This document shows, one piece after another, positions 22,716 to 34,287 of a stretch of 64,000 nucleotides of DNA. The stretch covers positions 4,305,749 to 4,369,748 of the forward strand of contig NW_004454260.1 of NCBI RefSeq assembly GCF_000283155.1, given 5' to 3'. Position numbers and translations under genes: made by a program. This DNA comes from Ceratotherium simum simum (lineage: Eukaryota > Chordata > Mammalia > Perissodactyla > Rhinocerotidae). A model generated the notes under the pieces. The model saw only the letters and a program-made list of their open reading frames with translations, did not search any database and had not been told where the DNA came from. Position 1 is the stretch's first letter, and each line of letters begins with the position of its first letter.

Positions 22716-23522
22716 TGTGAAAGAAAAACAAGCTGCTTTCTAATTCAGGAAAGAGGGAGATGGAGTGATTTAGGTACAGTCAGAAGTACTATGGTTTGTG
22801 AGAAGTAAAATTTTCTCACAAGTGAGATGGATTGCATAATCTTATTTTCTAATAAACCTTGAGTAATAAAACTCTATAATAATTTTAATGAAATTCCACC
22901 TGGTATCTATCAGGATGCAATAATCATAGATGTTCACTGTTTTAGTAATAGAATAATTCTAGCTAAAGTCACAAAGGCATTGATTCTAGCAGGTTCTTTT
23001 TCTCAATTCTTAGAATTACCACACGTTTAGGGAAAATGTAGGAATAATGAGGAAATATTATAGTGGTGGGAGGGAGGAATTTTATTCCTGACATTTTAAG
23101 CATAGCTCTAAAAGTTTTAATTTGAACATTTCTTGGCTAGGGATGACCTCATAACGTTCAGGAGATGGAATTGCTGGTCAGCAGTTAGATTCTTTCAGTA
23201 TTATTAGAATGTTTCCACCTTAGCTTCAAAAGAAGCAATTTAAGCATGCCCATGTCCAATATTGCTTTATCTAGGTAAGATGCACACCAAAAGCATCTTT
23301 AATTATTAGGAATTACATGCTATTAAAGCTTAATTAACTAGAGTTCAGCTACCTGAGTTTTCAGTTAATGTGAATTTCCTTTTGTATTGTATCCAAGGCT
23401 TAAGGGAAATTGCCAGATTATAAAATGTTAAAAAAAAAACCTCATATATTTTAAGACTAAGGAATGTCATGCTGATTGTGCACCTCAGGCCAGGATTCTG
23501 TGCACCCCAATTCTGCTACACT
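22716..23522. other. Unassigned AT-rich sequence
   Basis: No repeat or exon recognised. Confidence 0.4.
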
Positions 23523-23524
23523 TG

Positions 23525-23735
23525 GGATTAAGAGCATGAACTTGGAAATCAGACGGAGTTGCCCGAGAATCCTTATTACACTCCAGGCAAGTTATTTAGT
23601 TTTTTGATAGCTCAGTTCCTTCACCTGCACAAGGGGTTAATAGTACTGTCTGGCCGTGACATGGGAAGAGCTGAATGGGATTGCGTAATGAAAGCAGAGG
23701 GCCAGCTCGTGACAGGTGCTCAGGAAACTGAAATC
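23525..23735 (+). mobile_element. MIR SINE
   Basis: TAAGAGCATGAACTTGGAAA, then CAGGCAAGTTATTTAGTTTT, then TCCTTCACCTGCACAAGGGG and AGGTGCTCAGGAA give the full MIR order in the sense direction. Confidence 0.8.
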
Positions 23736-24481
23736 ATTTAAATTCAAGACTTAGCCTGAGCCACCACAATATCAAAAATAATCAAAGAAACGTGACATTA
23801 TATTTGGTATTCTGTAGTAACTCTGACAGAAAATTATGCCGTCATATTTTCAAAAGTCGTTTTTAACAATGACAGTTAAAATTAAAATATTTCCTGGTTA
23901 ACCCTTGGTAAACTACAGTTAAAATCAGCTAACTAGAATGCCCAATTTAGAAAATATTCAGGTTAATAAAGACTGGGTTTTTCCTGTATTCAGAAACTAT
24001 AATGTTTTATCCACAGAGAAATGGGAATATGTTTTAGAGTCAATAGAATTGTCAACTCTGATTTTAGCAAAGTTTAAATAAACTGCCAGGTAGGACTTAG
24101 TGCTGTTTTTCTCTGCCTTTTTAAACTAATTCTGAATTCTTGAAGACTTGCTGTCTCACACATGCCTTCTAATTGATTTCTTAGTTTTGTTTTTTGCTGC
24201 ATACCCATTAGCACCTTCACTTTTGCAGGGCTAATATACTTTTTTCTTGACTAGTTTTAAATGGTTCTGAATTTTCTTTTCTTTTGCATTTGGGGCATAA
24301 CAGATCAAATTAGATAGATAAGACTTCTTCAAAAAGATTGATTTTTCATATGTGGGTCATCACATTTGTATATAGTAATATCTGTGTGAAATACACACTA
24401 ATCCTTCTGATTGGTCAATATAGATTTTGATGTAATGTAATGTTTTCCAAAAATGTGGACTTTAGGTGGTAACACAACTTT
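23736..24481. other. Unassigned AT-rich sequence
   Basis: No repeat or gene recognised up to the TSD of the L1 at 24497. Confidence 0.4.
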
Positions 24482-24496
24482 TAGTTTTTTTGTTTT
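24482..24496 (-). repeat. L1 target-site duplication, 3'-side copy
   Basis: TAGTTTTTTTGTTTT, which differs at one base from the copy at 27024-27038. It abuts the T-rich (poly-A complement) end of the antisense L1. Confidence 0.85.
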
Positions 24497-24745
24497 ATTT
24501 TTTTTTAATTTTTTGTTTATTGCAGTAACACTGGTTTATAACATTGTATAAATTTCTGGTGTACATCACTATACTTCTTTTTCTGCATAGATTACATCAT
24601 GTTCACCACCCAAATACTAATTACAACCCATCACCACACACATGTGCCAAATTATCCCTTTTGCTCTCCTCCCACCCCCTTCCCCTCTGGTAACCACCAA
24701 TCCAATCTCTGTCTCTATGTGTTTGTTTATTTTTGTTTTTATCTA

Positions 24746-25241
24746 CTACTTAATGAGTGAGATCATACGGTATTTGACCTTCTCCCTCTGACTTATTTCA
24801 CTTAGCATAATACCCTCAATGTCCATCCATGTTGTCACAAATGGCTGGATTTCATCGTTTCTTATGGCTGAGTAGCATTCCATTGTGTATATATACCACA
24901 TCTTCTTTATCCATTCATCCTTTGATGGGCACTTAGGTTGCTTCCAAGTCTTGGCTATTGTGAATAACGCTGCAATGAACACAGGGATGCATGTATCTTT
25001 ACGCATTGGTGTTTTCAAGTTATTTGGATAAATAGCCAGCAGTGGAACAGCTGGATGATATGGTTGTTCTACCTTTAAATTTTTGAGGAATCTGCATACT
25101 GTTTTTCCATAGTGGCTGCACCAGTTTGCATTCCCACCAGCAGTGTATGAGAGTTCCCTTCTCTCCACATCCTCTCCAACACTTGCTGTTTCCTGTCTTG
25201 TTAATTATAGCCATTCTGATGGGCGTGAGGTGATATCTCAT
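24746..25241 (-). pseudogene. L1 ORF2 C-terminal fragment, frameshifted
   Basis: Two overlapping minus-strand frames (25020-25241 and 24746-25168) together cover the ORF2 C-terminal Cys-rich region. The first frame includes [20 protein letters not shown], the second ends with the WIKKMWYIYTMECYSAI segment. They are split by one extra base in an A run (T run at about 25102-25106 on the plus strand). The endonuclease and reverse transcriptase domains are missing. Confidence 0.92.
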
Positions 25242-25486
25242 TGTAGTGAATTTTTCATTTCCAGTATTGTATTCTTCATTTCTGATTGGTTCTTTTTTAT
25301 ATCTTCCATTTCTTTGTGGACATTCTCACTGAGTTCATCTATTCTTCTCCCTAGATCAGTGAGCATCCTTAACACTCTTTGTCTGAACTCTCTGTCGGGT
25401 AGGTTGCTCATTTCTGTTTCACTTAGTTCCTTTTCTGGAGTTTTGTCCTGGTCCCTTACTTGGAATGTATTCCTTTGCCTCCTCAT
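25238..25486 (-). pseudogene. L1 ORF1 N-terminal fragment
   Basis: It starts at a true ATG (25484-25486) and reads MRRQRNTFQVRDQDKTPEKE, the N-terminus of mammalian L1 ORF1p. The start of the coiled-coil trimerisation region follows ([20 protein letters not shown]). The frame stops after 82 codons, a few bases past the junction with ORF2 sequence. ORF1p is normally well over 300 residues; the RRM and C-terminal RNA-binding domains are absent. Confidence 0.92.
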
Positions 25487-27023
25487 TTTGCCTCTTTCCC
25501 TGTGCTTGTGTCTGTGTATTAGGTAGGTCAGCTACGTCTCCTGCTCTTGGATAGATGATCTTATATAAGTGATGCCTTAGGAGGCCTGCAGTGTGCTTCC
25601 CTCAGTTCTCAATGTGCCAGGGGTGACCCCTATGTGTGCTACGTGTGTCCTTCTGTTGTGGCGTGTTTGCTCTCCCTTTAGGTGCCCAGGGAGGCTGAGT
25701 TATGCTCGTGGCCAGCTGTTGTAGTGCTCAGCTGCTTGTAGTTGTTGTGGGCCCTTCAGTCTCTTTATCAGGTATGGGGAGCCCCAGCACAGTTGGCTGC
25801 AAGTTCTAATACCACATTTGTGTTTCAGAATTTCTTTTAAGTGAGTAGGCCCCCAGTGTGGCAGGTTGTTAGGCTCAGGGGCTTACAAATGCTATAAGCC
25901 TCCAGCCTATTAGGTCTCTTGTCAGCTCTCTGAGGATTGCAGCTGGGTGGGGCTGGCCTCAGGCAAAGGAGCACCCAATTGTTTCAGGCTTTGGAAGGTG
26001 GGGCAAACCCCCTATGTGGGTCTTTGAGAAGCACAAGTCTTCTGCAGCTCACAAGTCCTGCTGCCCACAGATCCACACACTCAGTCAACACAGTCCTGCC
26101 CCGTGTGCGCATCCCAACCTCCTGAAGTGGACTCAGTCTCTCCACAGCAGAAGCCCCACACACTCCACCACTGCCCCACGCTCTCCACCCGTTCCTTGTG
26201 CACACCCTGCCCCACTGAAGTGGGCTCAGTTGCCAGGCTGCAGAGAATCCAGTCACCAATCTATGCAGGCCCACAAGTTGCCTGAGAGCTTGTTGTTGGG
26301 TGGGGCCAGTCTCTAGAGTGGGCTGCCCGCCCTGGCTGAGCTGCATTAAATCAGTGCTCTAGTGGGTGGCGTAGACCCTGGGCTAGCAGGCCCCAAGGAG
26401 AACTCCAATGGCGTCTGTGTCAGCATGCCCACACCAGGCCACAACAATGGCCGTTGCCAATGTCCCGGTCCCTGGAGAGGTCTCACCTGTCACTGCCATG
26501 CACTCAGAGCCTATCAGGTGAGTCTCTTTTCACCAAAGCACTGTGCACCTTTCTTTCTGGTGATTTTCGGTTGCTTTCTGAAACGGGTGAGTTTGCGTGT
26601 GGGCCCTTTAAGAGCCGGTTTTAATTTCTTTGTGAACCAGCTTTTCTGGGGGTACTCCCCAATGTTTAGTGGCAGGCAAAGTCAGATATCATGCCACTCG
26701 ATTGTGCTGGGTCCGCAAAATGCCCACAGCGGGCACGCTCTCGGCTCAGGGCCCCGCTCCTCCAGGGAGGCTGCGTACCTGTGGGCTGCTCCCGGGTGGC
26801 CGTGAAGCACTGCAGCTTGTGAAGGCGGCGTTTTTTCTCTCCAGAAGGGAATTTCTGTCTCTTCCACCTCAATTAGGATTGTCGTTTGTTGCAGGAGTTC
26901 CTCTTATCCAGTTTTCAGTTCTGTCTTAGGGGTAATTTTTCCAAGAGTAATTGTAAATTGGCTGTGTCCGTGGGAGGAGGTGAGTTCAGAGTCTGCTTAC
27001 GCCGCCATCTTGACTTCTCTCTC
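25487..27023 (-). promoter_or_regulatory. L1 5' UTR / internal promoter region
   Basis: This is the 1.5-kb GC-richer leader ahead of the ORF1 ATG. The first bases on the minus strand contain CAAGATGGC (plus strand GCCATCTTG at 27004-27012), the YY1-type motif that positions L1 transcription starts in other mammals. The open frames of 60-147 codons seen across it on both strands lack similarity to proteins and are leader noise. Whether it still drives transcription is unknown. Confidence 0.75.
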
Positions 27024-27038
27024 TAGTTTTTTTATTTT
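27024..27038 (-). repeat. L1 target-site duplication, 5'-side copy
   Basis: TAGTTTTTTTATTTT followed by AA, so the cleavage site reads TTTT/AA. It pairs with 24482-24496 (one mismatch). Confidence 0.85.
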
Positions 27039-27239
27039 AAAAGTAATATATTTTAAAGAACATTAGTATTTACCTGCTACTCACAGAAAACGATGCTGGT
27101 TTGCCATTTATTGATAATAATTCAAAAGATTCTTTTCTAAATTATTTAAGCAAAAAGATAGTAAGAATTGAATAGATGTTATTCATAGGCAACAAAAATT
27201 GCGCAGATGCTGTGTGAGGGCTGAAGCTGGGGAACAGTG

Positions 27240-27345
27240 CCAGATTGCTGCTCTTGGCTGCATGACCTGGGCAAGTCACTGCACTTTTCTAAGCTTCTGT
27301 TTCCTCATCTACAAAAGGGATTGGACCTGATGATCACCCCACCAT
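27240..27345 (+). mobile_element. MIR SINE relic
   Basis: GACCTGGGCAAGTCACTGCA, then TAAGCTTCTGTTTCCTCATC and TACAAAAGGGATTGGACCTG are sense MIR landmarks. Confidence 0.75.
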
Positions 27346-27599
27346 CTATAAGCACCCAGAGCTTACAGACCACATTTCACTCATCTCTCTCTTCCAACTA
27401 CCAACATGGTGAGAGCAACATTGCAACGTGGCTCAATGTATGACTGTAAGATTCAATAAATTCACTGACACCCCTCCAATTCCACCATTCGAGGGGCCCT
27501 CTGACTGAATTAGGATTTTCATTTTATTTTCAGTTGCCTACTCATAGAGATACATTGTGTAGCCACAAGCTTGAATATTTAAACAATTGATTGAGTTTA

Positions 27600-27900
27600 T
27601 TTGTGCCCTGGACAAGAGGTGCAATGAAGGAAATAAGTGAAATGTCAGAGTGAAATGAAATGGTGAATGTCCTCAAGGAGTTTACAGTTCCTCTGGGAAG
27701 GCATTTAGAGGGCAAGTTAGGCATTTAGGTAAGCAAGTATAATTGGATGTGGCAAATTTTACCCAGGATGTGGAGGGGAAATTTGTCAGCAAGTTTGGTG
27801 AAGAGATGGGACATGACCTTGAAGAGGAGTTTAACATAAGGGGTACGAAGAAAGAGAACATTCTAAGCTGGGTTAACCATGTACGTATAGTCTGGGAAGT
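27600..27900 (-). mobile_element. L2 LINE fragment, antisense, diverged
   Basis: GTCCTCAAGGAGTTTACAGT near 27669 is the antisense of the L2 'gtaagctcc' region. The following GGGACATGACCTTGAAGAGG and GAACATTCTAAGCTGGGTTA fit the adjacent ORF end. It is moderately convincing. Confidence 0.55.
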
Positions 27901-29699
27901 GATATTTTTAAATGCATAATTTAACAAATTCATCAGCAAATGAGCAAAATAGTAATACTTGTCTACCCCTGATTCAAGCACAGTATTTGCAATCTGACAT
28001 TGGTTGAGTCATTTTAATTTTATCTTGTTACCAACAATTAAATTATTAACCATATCCTTTTTTTATTTCCCCAAATATTCTCTAACCATAAGGATCTTGA
28101 CCAACTAGATTACTTTATCTCTTTTTTTTATTTGCTTTGTAAAAGTGGTATGTGTGTGTGTTTATTTATAAGGACTGCCAACTACGATTTAACTTATTTC
28201 TTTTAAAGAAATTCTATGCTGTTACAGGAAAATAGGACGGAGTGTGAATAAATGAGTCATGATCAGACACCACTGGTGGAGGCTGGCACCTGGCTGATGC
28301 TTGCAAAGTGTGCCAAGGCTGTGAAGGAAACCCTGGCTAATGAATGTGCCCTACTGTGTTTTGTGGCTGATTGAGAGGGGCCAAAGAAAGGGCCCCTCTC
28401 AATTCTACCTCAGAGGAGGTAGAATTCAGGAGCCTTCAACAAGGGGCTGCTGTTACCTTGCCAAAGAAGCTATCTAGGTGACCAGGGATAGGCACCTTCT
28501 GAGCCACTTGCCGTTCTTAACCCTCATGCCCCTGCGCAACTGGTTGCTTCCATGTATTCTCTTTCATTTCCCTCTTTCCTCCTTTAGCTAACTTTAAAAT
28601 TGAGGAAATCATAAAGAATTCCATCCTATCAGTGAAAAATAGGCATAACAGTGAAACAATCATCAATTGGGCTTCATCATGGAAGCATAATTCACACTAA
28701 CCAGAACTATTGACATACATTAATATGTTAGTGTTGAGCTATATGTAAGATTTACAGATCTCTGTGACTATAGATAGAAGGAAATCAATAATCCTATAAG
28801 TGAAGCTATAGATATCTATATACTGGTAAGTATTGATAGCAAAATCTCTATATAGATATTCCTAAAGCTGCTTCTCGGAAACTCAATTAAATTTCAAAGT
28901 TGTGTTTTTTTTTTTTTATTTTCCTCTAGTCATCTGAAATCACATATCCTTATCCCCAAACTTCAAAATGCATTCACTTCCTTCAGCTGACATTATTCAC
29001 AAATAGGAAGAAAACAAACCCCATCTCAACAAGACCTGATGTTTCAGGGAGTTGGGGCCCTCCCAACATCATATGCGATACAAAGGCTGTCATTTGAGAG
29101 GTCAGTGACATTTAGGGCTGCCTTTGGTCAGGAGCACTCAGCCCAGGCACAGACTGGACGGCAGCCCGTGCAGACTTGCTAATCCGTGGGTGCTCAGTGC
29201 GGTTGCTTGGGAGACAGCACTGGGCACAGAGCAAAGCCAGAAGTTCCCATGGTTTAGGAGACAGAAGTGGGACCTGGGCAGGTACCCTGAACAGGAGGCT
29301 GGCCTCAGAGAGCTGAAGGGGACTCTGGCAGGCTAGAAAAAAAAAAAAAAGAAAATGATCCAAGAGAAAGAAAAGCCTTGAACTTTCTATGAATTGTTGT
29401 TTCTTTCGTATCTCTCTCCTGTTGTTATTTCCATAATCTATTCCTTACCCTTTCTTCCTTCTGTTGTGGGAGTGATTGAAGGTCTCGACTCAGCACTCTA
29501 CAAACATGAAAAATTTTAATTTATCTGAATAATTGATAATAAACTTGCTCTCATAATCTCACTGCCTAGGTACAGGGATAGGAGGAGGAGGGATCTACTT
29601 GATCTCATCAAATAAAGTATCTCAGTCTCATCTGATACTGGTTTACATCTTAGACTTTTCTAAAAGCTTAGATATTTCACCCTTCTGCTCAGGCTGGTT
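27901..29699. other. Mostly single-copy sequence
   Basis: No named repeat apart from short T-rich runs (about 28119-28128 and 28905-28918) and a short (GT)n at 28150-28161. It contains the double hairpin listed separately. The frames at 29112-29363 overlap on opposite strands and have no recognisable similarity. Confidence 0.4.
28371..28426. repeat. Two abutting perfect hairpins
   Basis: Hairpin 1: arm TTGAGAGGGGCC (28371-28382), loop AAAGAAAG, arm GGCCCCTCTCAA (28391-28402), a 12-bp perfect stem extendable by one A-T pair. Hairpin 2: arm AATTCTACCTC (28401-28411), loop AGAG, arm GAGGTAGAATT (28416-28426), an 11-bp perfect stem. The stems share two bases (28401-28402). They are not part of any transposon I recognise. 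Such perfect short palindromes are a known signature of replication template switching. Confidence 0.9.
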
Positions 29700-31085
29700 T
29701 TTTATTCAGGAGCAGCTACTGCTGCTGCTGTTGGAAATAGCGAGTTGCAGAACTTGGCCTGCCCTGCTTTCCCCATCCTTCTCATGATCCCTCCCTTTTT
29801 TCCCCTTTGAGCTGCACCCTCTGCAGAAGCAGCAGAAGAGCTGGAGGGTAGGGGGACCACCTTCCTGTGAAGGTGAAGGCAGTCTACGGAATCCGGAAGC
29901 CTGGGCACGGTCACTCCTTTGTCGGCCCCTGCTGTGGTGCCATTCCCTGGTCTGGTTCCTGGCATGATGATGCAGACTCAGCCACAGCTGGGTGCTGTTT
30001 GGGTGGAGGGAAGTGCCCATGACTTAGACCTCAATCATTCTGTTTTTCATGGCCTCTGCTAAAATGGAGATGTCAGTGTAGGTGGTATACAGAATTTTCA
30101 TGGGCAGCATTCAGCTCCAATACAGCTAACCAGCCTAAAAGATCACTGGAGGGTAGTCAAACTTTCCTGTAGCTCTTGCCAGCAGTACAAGCTGTATCCC
30201 TTCAGGCTGGGCGACTGCTTTGCAGAGTGATCACAAGGGCAAGCTATTGGCTCCCATCCCTCAATTAACCTCACTTGAGTCACAAAAATCAGCTGGGTTT
30301 TTGCCTTAATTCCCAAAGCCACAGAGAACTGGGATGACGATGACCTTACTTTCTGTTTCCTAGGTGTGCTCTTCACTACTTCCCTGGTATTTTCCAGTTC
30401 ACTAGTCTCCTCTTGTTTGTCCTCGAGCCAGAAACTTCCCACTCCCACAACTGCACCATATCTCGGGCCAAGTGGCAGGAGGAGATGAGAAAGAGAGAGA
30501 CAGAGGGAGAATGGGAAGCACTGGGATTTGGTCCTGCCTCTCAGAGCTTCAACTCCACTGAACAGAGAGAAAAGTTCCGCTCCTTTTGATTTTTGGAGTT
30601 TCGACTCTAGCAGGTTGCCTTTGCCACTGCTGTCACTGCTGCCACTGCTGCCACAGGACCATCTGGTGGCTGGGATCTGAGTGACTGGAGAAAATAAAAA
30701 ATAAAGGGATGATTCCCCATCACCCTCTGAAATTTAGTAGACCCCTTTATTCTTCTCAAGCCAGGACTAGAGTGCTGCTCCTGATCCCTCCCTGTCTGCA
30801 TCACAGTGTTCACTTCCGCATTTCCAGCTGTGGCAAGTTCAGGTTGGGAGATACTAGGGGGAAAATGAAATAGGAAACTCACCAACATTCAGTGCTATTT
30901 TGAATTCTAATGTTCTTCCTTCATCTGCCTGCTAATATATATTTCCTTTGAAGGGTCTTCAAATATCCGAGCCATGAGTTCTGTCTAGGTCTTGTAGTTG
31001 CATTCAGTGAGAGACAGGGTGGTTTGTGCTTACTCCATCATACCTGGAACCAGAACTTCCGACAACTTTTCTGCATGACATAATT
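29700..31085. other. Unassigned block, possibly an antisense L1 5' leader
   Basis: The block is slightly GC-richer than its flanks, with CTG/CCA-like runs at 29715-29733 and 30625-30655. The last part (30975-31060, including GCTTACTCCATCATACCTGG) recalls old L1 5'-UTR sequence read in reverse, but I cannot confirm this. Frames of 87-104 codons on the minus strand carry no recognisable domain. Confidence 0.3.
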
Positions 31086-31174
31086 TTTTTTAATCCAATC
31101 AATTTTGTTTTTAAGAAATCAATTAAGGCATCATTATAAAGAATAGAAATAAAAGATTACTAGATTTATAATTT

Positions 31175-31325
31175 CTCCATGCCTCGGCTTTGTCTTCTGT
31201 AAAGTGGGGATAATAATAATTCTTGCTTTATAGAATTGTTATGAGGTTTAGATGAGGTAGTGTATGTGTAACATTTAAAATTTTGCCTTAAATATAGTGT
31301 TATATAAGCATTCGGTATCATCATC
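31175..31325 (+). mobile_element. MIR SINE relic
   Basis: CATGCCTCGGCTTTGTCTTC, then TGTAAAGTGGGGATAATAAT and AATTGTTATGAGGTTTAGAT match MIR in the sense direction. Confidence 0.75.
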
Positions 31326-31494
31326 ATCCAGCATCAATCAAAAAGAGATTAATCATTTTTGTAAGATGAGATCTATTTTTAATATTTCAAATATATATGC
31401 AATGAGACCTAAAAAGACAAACATAAATTTTAAGCATATATAGAAAGTAGAAAGAAAACAGGAAGTAGCACACTTAGTTACTTATTACTTATGT

Positions 31495-32870
31495 ATTTTG
31501 GTTTATTCCAACTGCTGTGGGAAATTGTTGAAGAATTTGGGGCAGAGGAATACTATAATAGGATATACGTTTTTACACCATTCTGACCACTCTGAGGAAA
31601 ACAGACTGGAAGCAGAGAACGCAGATTAGAGGCTATTCAGTGGTTCAGCAGAGAAATGATATGAAGATGGACATGAGATCTATTGTGGAGCAAAACTGAC
31701 AGAAGATGGAAGAGAAATGGACGAGTTGAACAAGGGTGAAGGAGGAATCTTGAGCAACTGGGCTACGGAAAAGACTACAGACCAATAAGTTGGGGGCCAG
31801 GGTGGTGAATTAACAGGTCAGTTGGGACCTGTAAAGTCTGAGATGTCTCTGAGTTCATCCAAAAGGAAATGTCGGGGAAACAGTTGAACTCTGGGGAGAG
31901 GATGGGGACGAAGATAAAAGTTTAGGAATCATCAACAGATTGGAGAAATTTAAATCAACAGATAGAGGTGAGATCACTCAGGGAGAAAACGTAGAGGGGA
32001 AAGAGCAGAAGTTCAGGACAAAGCATTGGGCCTCCAAGACATTTAGAGATCAGGCAGCAGAGGAATCCAAGTGGTCACAAGCGTCAGCACAGACACTGGC
32101 CAATCAGGTCAGATGCCAGTGGCAATCCTAAAACAGGGTTCTGGAGGCCCCTGCTGTGCTAGATTAAGCTAATGTTCAGCAGGGTCCAGAGGAGAGGCCA
32201 AGAGAGCAGGAGGGCTGGGGACAGTAGCTATCTAAAACAGTTATGAAGTATTTTAGCAACTGGTATAGCCTAACTGGTACAGACCAGCTGAATATCAGTC
32301 CTGGATCCTGCAAAGGAACACAGAAGGAGTAACTAGAGCAGTAAGCAGAGGCTTTGGTGTCACAGAAGCTTGAAGGGTTAATTGTGTCTAACGCTGCTGA
32401 GATGAGGCAACATGGAGACCTTGACAAGAGAAACTTCAATGGAAAGATGAGGGTAAAGCCAAATTCCAGTGGGTTGACAAGTAAATGAAGAGCAGTATGC
32501 ATACGCCACTCTTTGAGAAATTTGGCCAAGAAAGAGAGAAGAGAATTGAGCAGTAGATGTAGGGATGCATAAAGAGACAGTAAAATATGTTTGTGTGCCA
32601 GTGAGGGCAGTACAGGGGAGTAATTATCGGTGATGCTGAGTCAAAGGGAGAACCGAGCAGACACAGTTTTGAGAAGAGAGATGACATAGCGTCAAGAATT
32701 CATCAAAAGCTAACAAGAGAGGTGAGTGCAGAAGCAGGCTGGCGTGTAGGTTTGGTGGTAGCAAGATGAGAGATCTTAGCCTTGTCTGAGATCTTATATT
32801 TTCTTAATGAAGAGCAAGCCAAGGTCATCACCAACAGCCCAGGAGATAAGGTGGGAATTTGGGAGCAAAA
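31495..32870 (-). mobile_element. L2 LINE, long antisense relic of the reverse-transcriptase ORF
   Basis: The order of plus-strand landmarks matches the L2 ORF read backwards. These are GTTTAGGAATCATCAACAGA, GAGATCACTCAGGGAGAAAA, GACAAAGCATTGGGCCTCCA, then TTGTGTCTAACGCTGCTGAG and CATGGAGACCTTGACAAGAG (the complement of the conserved RT segment around Asp-Thr-Val-Asp). Finally there is GGTAAAGCCAAATTCCAGTG. Stops interrupt all frames. At about 1.4 kb it is the longest L2 remnant here. Confidence 0.82.
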
Positions 32871-34285
32871 CAAGCTTCTACTCAACCTCTTTTTGTGAAT
32901 TTTCACACAGTGAATCCCTTATTGTATTTTTATCTTTCTGTTTCATTTTATTTTTGTCTTTGTTCATTTGAATCTGTGCAGCTGAGGAGGGCGTTAGCGA
33001 GGGATATTCAGGTATATCTGTACCAGACAGATACCAGTATTCACTTAGTTTCAGAATATGGAAACTAGGACACCAGGGAAGGGGTTTGGAACAGCTGATG
33101 AAGCAGCCAGACTGACAGTGGAAAAAGTGCACAGATGCAATATGCATGTTGGAGTCGGAATGGAATGTTTACTGCCTGTTGAAATTTGAAAATGACAGCA
33201 ACTGCCTTGCGAACATGGACTCCGCTTAGCCGCATCTTCGTTTACCCATGCATTTTTCTGTGCTAGTTAGATTGCATATATGGAATCTGTCCAATCTTTC
33301 CATCAGGAGCCTTCTCTTTACCTTGTAATTGTACAGTTAGTCAAAAATCTGGCTTGCTTCTCTTCTACTGAGAGGAATGGTTCCAAGACACATTTTTAGA
33401 TGTAATAGAGATATTCAGACATCCAGATTCTGCCTGGCCTGAGTAATTAGGGTATAAAAATGTCAACGTTTTTCTTTGTTTCCAAAGCTGCAACTAATAA
33501 ACTGTGCAGAGGCCACCGCAGGTTTCTTTTGTGGCTTCTGAGTTTTAGATTTTGCATTGAAATAATATCTTTTGTCTGCTTGTATTTGAAAAAGATGAAA
33601 GGGCAAGAAGTTATCCCATAAGAAAGTTGCTATAAATGATCACATTTAAATGAGATTAAAACTCAAAGAGCACCAACAGCACAGTATTTAACTTCAAGGA
33701 GGAAAAAAAATCAGACCAAGAAACACAGATTTTCAAGATAATAGAATTACCTTTCAGTAAAGTATATCTTTAATAAGCCGTATAACAGCATTTTTAGTAT
33801 GAGAGCAGATAATTTGGGGAAGCGATGTGTTCTAGTGCCATATGCAGCAGCATGGAGAGTGAAGTTGAACTGTATTGAATTGTGTAGCTCCCTTTGTTTG
33901 GTGGAATGGCTTCCCAGCCATGATTGATGTCATCTGAATACAAGAAAAGGAACCATTGAGAAGATTAAATCTCTGTGGCCACAGGTCACAGAATGGGGTG
34001 TGAATTCAGTCGGGTCTAGAATTTCAACACGCTGGTCCTAATTGTGTGATTTTGCTTTGTCAGCGCCCTTTATCCTGAGCACTAACTACACTGAACCTTC
34101 TGCCTTTTCTTGCCATCTTGAGACTGAAATACAGAGCTTAGTCCTTTCACCCCAGGACTAGTGATGCAGATCAGTGAAAAGTTCTACAAGTCACCTAGGA
34201 AGTAGCTATGTCGTTAGTTATGTCTGCACTGCCTCTTCAGTAACCCTCCTCAGCTGTTGTATAGTTAGGCTAGGCTCAGCTGTTC
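32871..34285. other. Mostly single-copy sequence
   Basis: No named repeat recognised. 33450-33458 has a TATA-like GGTATAAAAATG context with no other promoter evidence. 33780-33960 is free of repeats and could be conserved sequence, but that needs alignment. Confidence 0.4.
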
Positions 34286-34287
34286 CT

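Larger units (their letters stand above)
24497..27023 (-). mobile_element. L1 LINE with intact 5' and 3' ends but a large internal deletion
   Basis: About 2.5 kb, against roughly 6-7 kb for a complete L1. Reading the minus strand from 27023, it has a ~1.5-kb 5' UTR starting with a CAAGATGGC (YY1-type) motif. The ORF1 N-terminus follows (82 codons), then an abrupt join at about 25236-25242. Next come the last ~165 codons of ORF2, a 3' UTR with a G-rich tract at about 24656-24690, and an A-rich tail at 24497-24520. The 15-bp TSD TAGTTTTTTTRTTTT (24482-24496 and 27024-27038) is followed on the right by AA, matching the L1 endonuclease preference TTTT/AA. So the deletion was present before or during insertion, or arose by a neat internal deletion afterwards. 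It encodes no functional protein. Confidence 0.93.

Noticed and set aside
25937..26929. Open frames of 60-147 codons on both strands at 25.9-26.9 kb
   Set aside because: They lie entirely within the L1 5' UTR, overlap on both strands and carry no recognisable protein similarity.
28371..28426. Hairpins resembling bacterial rho-independent terminators
   Set aside because: There is no downstream T run and the genome is eukaryotic; they are treated as structural palindromes instead.
32176..32687. Minus-strand frames of 83-117 codons
   Set aside because: They coincide with the L2 reverse-transcriptase relic; stops and frameshifts show it is dead.
33440..33480. TATA-box-like GGTATAAAAATG as a promoter
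   Set aside because: A lone TATA-like string in AT-rich intergenic DNA, with no other core-promoter element or nearby exon.
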